Assembly (NCBI GenBank): GCA_040756745.1
Contig: JBFLYO010000055.1
Location: forward strand, 1 to 10,224
Reading direction: 5' to 3'
From: JBFLYO01 sp040756745
Lineage (GTDB): Bacteria; Bacteroidota; Ignavibacteria; UBA10030; UBA6906
Length of the DNA stretch: 10,224 nucleotides
Under the pieces are notes generated by a model that ran no database searches, was not told the DNA's origin, and was given only the letters and a program-made list of their open reading frames with translations. Shown here piece by piece: positions 1 through 5,414 of this stretch. Both the position numbers and the translations under genes were made by a program. Every line of letters starts with the position of its first letter. Positions within the stretch are counted from its first letter, which is position 1.

Positions 1-10
1 GCCTTATCGT

Positions 11-125
11 GGCAGGCGGGGGCGCGTGGATTGTCCGCCGGCGGGTCCCGACGAATTGCGTCGGGACGGCGCCTGCCCGCCGCGGAGAGCCGTCATGGCA
101 GGCGGGGATCCGCCTTCGGCGGACC
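11..125. repeat. Cluster of GC-rich palindromes
   Basis: Several inverted repeats are packed together. CCGCCGGCGG at 35-44 is a perfect 10-bp palindrome. GTCCCGAC at 45-52 pairs with GTCGGGAC at 60-67 around a 7-base loop. TCCGCC at 109-114 pairs with GGCGGA at 118-123 around TTC. GGCAGGCGGGG occurs twice in direct orientation, at 11-21 and 97-107, and GCCTGCCCGCC at 71-81 is a near inverted version. The density suggests an intergenic repeat family (REP-like), not protein coding. The GGCAGGCGGGG unit resembles the half-site of the 20-bp palindrome at 9828-9847. Confidence 0.5.
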
Positions 126-129
126 TTTT
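109..129 (+). terminator. Possible rho-independent terminator of an upstream gene
   Basis: A 6-bp perfect stem (TCCGCC/GGCGGA) with a TTC loop is followed two bases later by TTTT. It could end transcription of a plus-strand gene lying left of the window. It also belongs to the local palindrome cluster, so it may be a repeat with no terminator role; the T run is short. Confidence 0.25.
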
Positions 130-729
130 GGGTAGCAACTCAAGGCGATTCCCCCCTGCTGCGCTCCATGTCCTTCCGACCTCATCGAAAGAAAAGAAAG
201 TTGAGTTCGGGGTATTCCGTGCAACATCTTGTCGCGCCCCGCCTCCCCCGGGCTCCCGTGAGTTCACCGAAAACAAACCAAATATGCGCTTGCCTATCTC
301 CTGCCTCCGGCTAGACATGGCAACATGCAGGAGCCGATTCTTTGCCATCTACGTTGACAATGTTCAACTTGAAAGGTATCTTTTGCGAGAGCTCTTGTCT
401 GCTCCCTGACCTTGAGACCTATCGAGTAATTGCCCAGGCAAGACATCTCATCGTGTTGGCTTGAGCACCCTTCCCGCCTGAATTCCTCGCAAGAAACGCT
501 GTCGGTCGACTTGCCGATCGACCTGCACAATACAAGTTTCGTGCATACATCTTTCCGTCCCAGTGAGGTGCATTAAGGGAAGTCCACGTTCTCGACCGAC
601 CGGGATCGCATCGTTTATTACGACGATGGTGTTATATGCCCGGGGAGAACTTGAGTGTCGTGATCACATTTCGGCTGATTCGCTCCTGTCTGGATGGTGT
701 ACATACGACTGAAAAGTAGGACCTACCTC

Positions 730-1296
730 GTGAATGCGATGCGGAAATCGTATGCTGTGGATACCCACATTGAGACTTTCATCGTGGATCTGAGGGGTGA
801 AAAAGTCATTCTCGATGTCGATCTCGCTCGTGTGTACGGTGTTACAACGAAGGCACTCAACCAGGCCGTCAAACGCAATGTCGATCGCTTTCCTCCGGAC
901 TTCCTTATTCAGCTTACGAGATCGGAATGGTTGAGTTTGAGGTCACAGATTGTGACCTCAAAGAGGAGGCGCGGGGGGCGACGGTACCTGCCTTTTGCGT
1001 TCACGGAGCATGGTGCAGTTATGGCTGCTACCGTATTGAACAGCGAAAGAGCGGTGCAGATGAGCCTATTTGTGGTTCGGGCCTTCCTGAAGATGCGGCG
1101 CGCCATGGCGGGGAACGGGACACTCTTGAAAAAGTTGAAAGAACTGGAAAAGAGACTCACTCGACGGCTCGACTCACATGAGCAGGCGATTGTCTATGTC
1201 CTCAGTGAACTGCGGAAACTTATGGAACCCACTCAGCTTCCGGAGCCCAGACGCAGGCCGATCGGTTTTCGCCAAGAAAACGACGAGGAAAGCTAG
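730..1296 (+). CDS. ORF6N-domain DNA-binding protein
   Basis: Predicted to be a DNA-binding protein of the ORF6N family, which is related to the KilA-N/Bro/Ant domains of phages and is common on mobile or accessory bacterial DNA. The ORF6N core is recognisable: LDVDLARVYGV, then LNQAVKRNVDRFPPDF, LRSQIVTSK, GGRRYLPFAFTEHG, and VLNSERAVQMSLFVVRAF. The C-terminal third (LLKKLKELEKRL...SHEQAIVYVLSELRKLM) is heptad-like and probably a coiled coil for oligomerisation; the last ~20 residues are charged. I chose GTG at 730 because AGGA at 718-721 sits 8 bases upstream. ATG at 694 is in frame and adds 12 residues but has no ribosome binding site; ATG at 739 is also possible. The gene stands alone. 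No other phage or transposon genes are visible beside it, so a mobile origin is only an inference. Specific target and role are unknown. The coding sequence contains a perfect inverted repeat at 936-962. Confidence 0.85.
   Translation: MNAMRKSYAVDTHIETFIVDLRGEKVILDVDLARVYGVTTKALNQAVKRNVDRFPPDFLIQLTRSEWLSLRSQIVTSKRRRGGRRYLPFAFTEHGAVMAATVLNSERAVQMSLFVVRAFLKMRRAMAGNGTLLKKLKELEKRLTRRLDSHEQAIVYVLSELRKLMEPTQLPEPRRRPIGFRQENDEES
936..962. repeat. Perfect inverted repeat inside the ORF6N gene
   Basis: TTTGAGGTCACA (936-947) and TGTGACCTCAAA (951-962) are exact reverse complements, separated by 3 bases. They encode the conserved LRSQIVTS segment of the ORF6N domain. Both serines in the arms use TCA and the arginine uses AGG, the choices needed to keep the symmetry. 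It could be a dimer operator for autoregulation, an RNA hairpin in the message, or chance reinforced by the protein motif. Confidence 0.6.
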
Positions 1297-1331
1297 TCAG
1301 TACCAAACGAAGTCCTTGAACAAAGGGGACG

Positions 1332-1351
1332 GTCGCGCTTGCGGCTTTCTT
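1332..1351 (+). terminator. Weak candidate terminator after the ORF6N gene
   Basis: GTCGC (1332-1336) pairs with GCGGC (1341-1345), with one G-T wobble, around GCTT, followed by TTTCTT. The stem is only 5 bp, so this is a tentative end for the ORF6N transcript. The rest of the gap 1297-1510 shows nothing else I can name. Confidence 0.2.
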
Positions 1352-1510
1352 CCCTTGACTTTGTCTGGGAAACCCACAAATTCTAACGCAGCGGGAAGAC
1401 GCTCATCGATTCTGAGCTGTGGGTCGAGCAACCTAACGTGGTGAACAAGGGGTCGATGCGTTTATTTGCCATTCTGCTACCTTCCGCTGACATACAACAC
1501 TTTTAAGAAG

Positions 1511-2002
1511 ATGAAAATCATCCTGTTCGCACTGATACTGCTCCTGGCGCCTGGCTGCCAGGATTTCTGGACCGAGATCCGCGCCGCGCTCCCTCCCGAC
1601 ATCCCCGTGGCCCAACTGCTGCAGGCGCCCGATACGATTACCGTCGATGGCATGCAACTCTTCCTCGCAACCGAGCTGTGGAGGGACTTCATGCCTATCA
1701 GTCCGCCCGATGGGAAACCGCTCATCGCGATTGCCTGGATCATAACCACGGACAGCTCTCAGATCCCTGCGACGGTCAGCGCTGATGCGATCTGGGTTGT
1801 GAATGGGAGCCAGGTCTGGCGGACATATTTTTCCGATGAACCAGGGATTGCCGGACCGGCGTATCGACTTGAGCGTATTGCCCGGAATGGCCCCAAATGG
1901 GGACCCCATGTCTACGTCGATGTGATTGTCCGGGTGTACGGAAGCGATGGGAATGGGAGGTTGTTGCGGGCATCAAAGCAATGGATTGGTCGGACCGACT
2001 GA
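1511..2002 (+). CDS. Small predicted lipoprotein of unknown function
   Basis: I do not recognise the family. The 163-residue product begins with a short basic-hydrophobic signal (MKIILFALILLLAPGC) ending in a good lipobox, LAPGC, with Cys16 as the predicted lipidated residue. The +2 residue is Gln, so retention in the inner membrane is not signalled and an outer-membrane or surface location is plausible. The mature part has no cysteines or obvious catalytic motif. It alternates hydrophobic strands and polar turns (TITVDGMQLFLA, PLIAIAWIITT, DAIWVVNGSQVW, VYVDVIVRVYG), which suggests a small all-beta, perhaps Ig-like or transthyretin-like, fold; this is inference. I chose ATG 1511 because the signal peptide starts exactly there. 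Only a weak purine stretch (AAGAAG) precedes it. An in-frame TTG at 1466 would put an implausible extension before the signal peptide. The gene is monocistronic as seen. Confidence 0.7.
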   Translation: MKIILFALILLLAPGCQDFWTEIRAALPPDIPVAQLLQAPDTITVDGMQLFLATELWRDFMPISPPDGKPLIAIAWIITTDSSQIPATVSADAIWVVNGSQVWRTYFSDEPGIAGPAYRLERIARNGPKWGPHVYVDVIVRVYGSDGNGRLLRASKQWIGRTD

Positions 2003-2137
2003 AAGAGCGTCACAGAATTATAGAATTCTATTGAGGTCTTTCCTGTCAGTTTCCCAAATATCGGAGGAGTCTTACCGGAATCTGATAGAAGTTCCGCAAT
2101 TGCTGCCTTTTTCAACATTTCCTCCCCTTTTAACTCG

Positions 2138-2155
2138 TGGCACATAGATTGTGCC
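2138..2155. promoter_or_regulatory. Hairpin with partial sigma54-like spacing
   Basis: TGGCAC (2138-2143), five bases, then TTG (2149-2151) resembles the sigma54 -24/-12 layout, but the key C of the -12 GC is a T. The same bases form a perfect 6-bp hairpin, GGCACA/TGTGCC. Either reading is tentative; the start codon is about 170 bases downstream. Confidence 0.15.
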
Positions 2156-2281
2156 CCTTCTAAGTGCGCAACCCCCGCGTACTGTATCTCCCTTGTCGGC
2201 ACCAGGACTCTATCCGCTCCGCTTGAGGGCTGGAGTGTACCTCCCCCGTCTTGACCTGTCGCCGGAGACCACGCGGACACT

Positions 2282-2293
2282 TGGTGCGCACCA
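2282..2293. promoter_or_regulatory. 12-bp palindrome upstream of the cytochrome gene
   Basis: TGGTGCGCACCA is a perfect 12-bp palindrome, 33 bases before the ATG at 2327 and about 23 bases before its ribosome binding site. Its position fits an operator or a leader hairpin. No known regulator consensus is matched with confidence. Confidence 0.25.
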
Positions 2294-2326
2294 CCGTCCG
2301 GATCAGGACATTCAAGCGGAGGTCTC

Positions 2327-4243
2327 ATGAGACCCCTCGGCTCCCTCCCCGTGTACCCCCTGCTGCTCCTCATTCTATTGCTTCCCGCCAGGAGCGCTGC
2401 GCAAACGTATCTCGGAACCGACGTGTGCAAATACTGTCACGCCATTCACACGGTCGGAGGGACTCAGTATGATCGTTGGGCTCAAAGCCTCCACGCGAAG
2501 ATTCTCCTGCCGCCTGACTCACTCTCGGTCAGGCCATGGAGAGGATTCGCTGAGGGCGACAGCATTTCGATGGGGCCGGGCTACGGGAATGCCAAGGTGT
2601 ACATTCGGAAGACAGGCTCTCTGTTTGTAGTTCAGGTGGGAACGGGTGGCTCGACGTATGCCATCGCGAGGACAAACGGTTGGGCATACACGCAACGGTA
2701 CCTGGCAAGAATCGATACGAGCTACTATATCCTTCCCATCCAATACAATCTCCCGGCATATCTGGACAATCCAACGTACGATCCGTCGAACTGGGTGCCG
2801 TACAATCCGAGCTCCTGGTTTAACACGGACGGGACCACAAGGTCGGTACGAACCAACGTATTCAGGGCGACCTCATGGGACAAGAACTGCATGGGTTGCC
2901 ACGTCAGTGGCGGACGAGTGATGAAAGTCGTGAACGGTCTGGATACCTCGTGGTCACTGTCAATGGAAGGGGTGTATCGCGGCGCCGACATGGCGGTCGG
3001 CTGCGAAATGTGTCACGGGCCGTACCAACTTGGCGCATGGCCGGGACATCAGATGAATCCGGCAAAGCTTCCCACGAAGGATGCCAAACTCGAAGTGTGC
3101 GCCCAGTGCCACAGTCGAGGACAATCCCGGGGTGGAGCGCATGAATACCCCAGAGACGAAGCGACGGATACCTATTTCAACCCTGCCGATCGCAACAGGC
3201 CGCTATCGCAGTTCTTTGATCTCTCCAGGCCTCCGAGCACGGTTGGCGGGGCCGCGACCTGGCCGGATCTTGTGACAGCCCGAATGAATCATCAGCAATA
3301 TCAGGAAATGATCGGTTCGGGGCATTACAACAACCCGAATGAGGAGATTACCTGCTTCACGTGCCACACCTCGCACGACACAACACCGAACAAGCATGCG
3401 ATTGTCGACTCGCTGGAGGTCCCTCTCATTAGCGGCGGCAACCTCAGGTTGAAGGTCAATGACGAAGACAATACACTGTGCCTTGCCTGCCATGCGGGTA
3501 AAGGCCCTTTCGCTTCAATACCCAAGAGCTGGATTCAGAATGAACCGGCAAAGCGTGATTCCATCGGGAGAGTTGTCAAAAGGCACACTCGGCACGACAA
3601 GTATGACCCACTGAACCTCGGAAGAACCGGCGGCATCGGACGGTGCACCGTGTGCCATATGACGAAGTCGGCTGCGGTCACCGGCGGATACGAACTACGC
3701 ACTCACACATTCAATGTCATTCCTCCGACCAAGACCCTTCGATATGCCTCCGTTCCGAAGGGTATGCTCAACACCTGCGCCGCGAGCTGTCACCGTAACC
3801 CTTCCGGCCCGACGGCAGACGTGGAGGATCTTGGCGTCGGCATAGACCCCAACCTTGAGGATTGGACGGAACCCACCGATATTTCACTCGCGGAAAAGCT
3901 CTGGAGGGAATGGGAAGATTGGGGGTTCTCTGGTGTCAGGCAGGTCGCCGGGGAGATCCCGGGCTCGTTCGATCTCTCGCAGAATTATCCCAACCCGTTC
4001 AACCCGTCAACAAGAATCACCGTTGCACTTCCGCACGAGGAAGAAGTTCGCCTCATCGTGTACGATGTTCTCGGACGCGAGGTAACCCGCCTGATGGACG
4101 GCGTCTATGCAGGCGGACGATATGAGGTGACATGGAAGGGCCGGGACGATCTTGGATTCCTGTCTCCAAGTGGGGTGTATATTTACCGGCTCCAGGCCGG
4201 AACTTCGTTCACCGGGACCCGCAAGATGCTCCTCCTGAAATAA
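2327..4243 (+). CDS. Exported octaheme c-type cytochrome with T9SS sorting domain
   Basis: A 638-residue secreted multiheme cytochrome, probably carrying electrons at or outside the outer membrane. Residues 1-25 form a Sec signal peptide (hydrophobic core PLLLLILLLP, likely cleavage after ARSAA). Seven CXXCH haem motifs start at Cys34, 188, 226, 258, 343, 385 and 440, and an eighth, CAASCH, at Cys484 is of the CXXXCH type. The first motif region (TDVCKYCH...WAQSLHAKI) resembles the cytochrome c554-like multihaem family; CEMCHGP, CAQCHSRG and CFTCHTSHD are also typical of such proteins. About 150 residues between haems 1 and 2 lack haem motifs. Residues ~545-638 are a T9SS type A sorting domain (NYPNPFNPST, VYDVLGREV, SGVYIYRL, KMLLLK), which normally directs export across the outer membrane and surface attachment. 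CGGAGG at 2317-2322, 4 bases from the ATG, fixes the start. No oxidoreductase or porin partner is adjacent, so a terminal reductase function cannot be separated from simple electron transfer. Confidence 0.9.
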   Translation: MRPLGSLPVYPLLLLILLLPARSAAQTYLGTDVCKYCHAIHTVGGTQYDRWAQSLHAKILLPPDSLSVRPWRGFAEGDSISMGPGYGNAKVYIRKTGSLFVVQVGTGGSTYAIARTNGWAYTQRYLARIDTSYYILPIQYNLPAYLDNPTYDPSNWVPYNPSSWFNTDGTTRSVRTNVFRATSWDKNCMGCHVSGGRVMKVVNGLDTSWSLSMEGVYRGADMAVGCEMCHGPYQLGAWPGHQMNPAKLPTKDAKLEVCAQCHSRGQSRGGAHEYPRDEATDTYFNPADRNRPLSQFFDLSRPPSTVGGAATWPDLVTARMNHQQYQEMIGSGHYNNPNEEITCFTCHTSHDTTPNKHAIVDSLEVPLISGGNLRLKVNDEDNTLCLACHAGKGPFASIPKSWIQNEPAKRDSIGRVVKRHTRHDKYDPLNLGRTGGIGRCTVCHMTKSAAVTGGYELRTHTFNVIPPTKTLRYASVPKGMLNTCAASCHRNPSGPTADVEDLGVGIDPNLEDWTEPTDISLAEKLWREWEDWGFSGVRQVAGEIPGSFDLSQNYPNPFNPSTRITVALPHEEEVRLIVYDVLGREVTRLMDGVYAGGRYEVTWKGRDDLGFLSPSGVYIYRLQAGTSFTGTRKMLLLK

Positions 4244-4264
4244 GGACATTTGTCCTCTGTCGCA

Positions 4265-4293
4265 TTGATATTGCCTTCAGCGCTGGGTATATT
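4265..4293 (+). promoter_or_regulatory. Sigma70-like promoter for the efflux operon
   Basis: TTGATA (4265-4270) and TATATT (4288-4293) are separated by exactly 17 bases, close to the TTGACA/TATAAT consensus. Transcription would start near 4300, giving a leader of about 40 bases before the adaptor ATG at 4342. The sequence TATATTTTG also nearly fits the Bacteroidota TAnnTTTG -7 box (one extra base), so which sigma factor recognises it depends on the host. Confidence 0.45.
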
Positions 4294-4341
4294 TTGTAAT
4301 GCGTCCGTTGATCCGTCCTCTCCTGGCACTGACGTTTCTGA

Positions 4342-5412
4342 ATGACCAAGCGAACCCGCATCATCCTCCTTGCCGGAGGAACGATACTCATCGTCGTTTT
4401 TCTTACCAGTCCGCGCCTTAAACCCCTGCTCTCGGTCTCGGGCGGCGGCACATCGAACGACGCCCGCGACCCGCGCCTGCCCGTCACCGCAGTCCGAGTC
4501 ACTCCCAAACCCATCACCAACACGATTCTTGCGACCGGGACACTCCGAGCCAACGAAGAGGTGGAGCTGAAAAGCGAAGCGACCGGCCGAGTCGTGAACA
4601 TTGTCTTCACCGAAGGGGCCAGGGTCCGCAGGGGCGAACTCCTGATCAAGATCGACGACTCCGAGCTTCGGGCGGAACGCGCAAAACTGGAGTCGCATCG
4701 CAAGGTGGCACAGGAAAAAGAACGGCGGCGCAAGCAGCTCTACGAGAAGCAGAACATCAGCTCTGAAGACTACGAGCTCGCGGTGAACGAGCTGAATGCC
4801 ATCAACGCGGAGCTCGAACTGATCAATGCACGGATCAGGAAGACCGAAATCCTCGCTCCGTTCAACGGGCTCATCGGACTCCGCTACGCGAGCGAGGGGA
4901 GCTATGTGTCGCCCGCTATCCGCATTGCGAGCCTGCAAAACATCAGCAAGCTGAAAATCGATTTCTCCGTCCCCGAGAAATATGCCGGTGCGGTGAAGCG
5001 GGGACAAAAGGTCTATTTCCGCCTCGCGGGGCGCCCGCGACGGTTCGAGGGCACGATCTTCGCCATCGAGCCCAAGATCGACCCTCAAACCCGAAGTCTC
5101 CTCATCAGAGCCGTGTGCGCTAACGAACGCGAGAACATCCTGCCCGGCGGTTTCGCCGAAGTGGAGCTTGTGCTTGAACAAATCGCTGACGCCCTGATGG
5201 TGCCGGCCGAAGCCATCGTCCCCGACCTGCAGGGGCAGAAAGTCTATCTCTCCAGAAACGGTGTCGCAGAAGAGGTGCGCGTTGACGTCGGGCTCCGGAC
5301 CGAATCGGAGATCCGCATCGTGAAGGGCATTCAACCGGGCGACACGGTGCTGACCTCAGGCCTGCTGCAGGTGATTCCGGGCACTCCGGTGCGACTCACG
5401 GAGGTGAAGTAG
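4342..5412 (+). CDS. RND efflux periplasmic adaptor (membrane fusion protein)
   Basis: Adaptor subunit of a tripartite RND efflux pump, HlyD/AcrA-type, linking the inner-membrane permease to an outer-membrane channel. The 356 residues follow family order. Residues 5-22 are an N-terminal membrane anchor with no lipobox. A first barrel-sandwich (lipoyl) half spans ~65-105 (GTLRANEEVELKSEATGRV, EGARVRRGELLIKID). An alpha-hairpin with charged heptads spans ~106-167. The second lipoyl half is ~168-200 (TEILAPFNGLIG...GSYVS). A beta-barrel covers ~203-278 and a membrane-proximal domain ~281-355 (VPAEAIV, GIQPGDTVLTSGLLQVIPG). It has a short hairpin, as in pumps such as MexA-type adaptors. No clear Shine-Dalgarno precedes ATG 4342; the start is supported by the anchor sequence. 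Its stop lies 2 bases before the permease start, so the two genes are co-transcribed. Substrate cannot be read from sequence. Confidence 0.92.
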   Translation: MTKRTRIILLAGGTILIVVFLTSPRLKPLLSVSGGGTSNDARDPRLPVTAVRVTPKPITNTILATGTLRANEEVELKSEATGRVVNIVFTEGARVRRGELLIKIDDSELRAERAKLESHRKVAQEKERRRKQLYEKQNISSEDYELAVNELNAINAELELINARIRKTEILAPFNGLIGLRYASEGSYVSPAIRIASLQNISKLKIDFSVPEKYAGAVKRGQKVYFRLAGRPRRFEGTIFAIEPKIDPQTRSLLIRAVCANERENILPGGFAEVELVLEQIADALMVPAEAIVPDLQGQKVYLSRNGVAEEVRVDVGLRTESEIRIVKGIQPGDTVLTSGLLQVIPGTPVRLTEVK

Positions 5413-5414
5413 GC

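Larger units (their letters stand above)
1..729. other. Left-edge stretch with no convincing gene
   Basis: I find no supportable coding region here. The open frames on both strands are short, rich in Arg, Pro and Cys, lack ribosome binding sites and resemble no family I know. The first 130 bases are GC-rich and full of palindromes, annotated separately. The rest (about 130-690) is of more average composition. It contains a few small inverted repeats: GGTCGA at 504-509 with TCGACC at 518-523, CATCGT/ACGATG around 608-627, and the 8-bp palindrome GTGATCAC near 659-666. None is strong enough to call a regulator site or RNA gene. The promoter of the following ORF6N gene probably lies here, but I could not pick out good -35/-10 boxes. 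No tRNA or rRNA was recognised. Confidence 0.55.
2003..2326. other. Gap before the cytochrome gene, with palindromes
   Basis: No convincing gene is present. The gap contains a 10-bp palindrome TAGAATTCTA at 2021-2030, a 6-bp-stem hairpin (GGCACA 2139-2144 / TGTGCC 2150-2155) and a 12-bp palindrome at 2282-2293. A clear ribosome binding site for the next gene, CGGAGG, lies at 2317-2322. No standard -35/-10 pair stood out. A minus-strand open frame here (down to 1912) was considered and rejected. Confidence 0.5.

Noticed and set aside
625..645. GTTATATGCC and other AAC/GTT motifs (e.g. ACCTAAC at 1431-1437) that recall integron attC boxes around the ORF6N gene
   Set aside because: No matching partner boxes with the paired RYYYAAC/GTTRRRY arrangement and folded core were found on either side.
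1456..1506. 16-codon frame MRLFAILLPSADIQHF before the lipoprotein as a possible leader peptide
   Set aside because: There is no ribosome binding site, no regulatory codon run and no attenuator structure.
1912..2430. Minus-strand open frame across the gap before the cytochrome, with an AGGGGAGGAA stretch before an internal ATG/TTG near 2121
   Set aside because: It overlaps the ends of two well-supported plus-strand genes, its product resembles nothing I know, and the purine stretch lies too close to the ATG. Most of it is antisense to real coding sequence.
4299..4421. 40-codon plus-strand frame starting MRPLIRPLLALTFL, reminiscent of a signal peptide
   Set aside because: It overlaps the adaptor start out of frame, has no ribosome binding site and becomes basic and His-rich after the hydrophobic start. 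It might be a relic of a lost gene, but nothing supports that further.
4183..5334. Long minus-strand open frame opposite the adaptor gene
   Set aside because: The plus-strand adaptor has clear domain structure; the antisense frame is an effect of GC-rich codon bias and has no recognisable domains.
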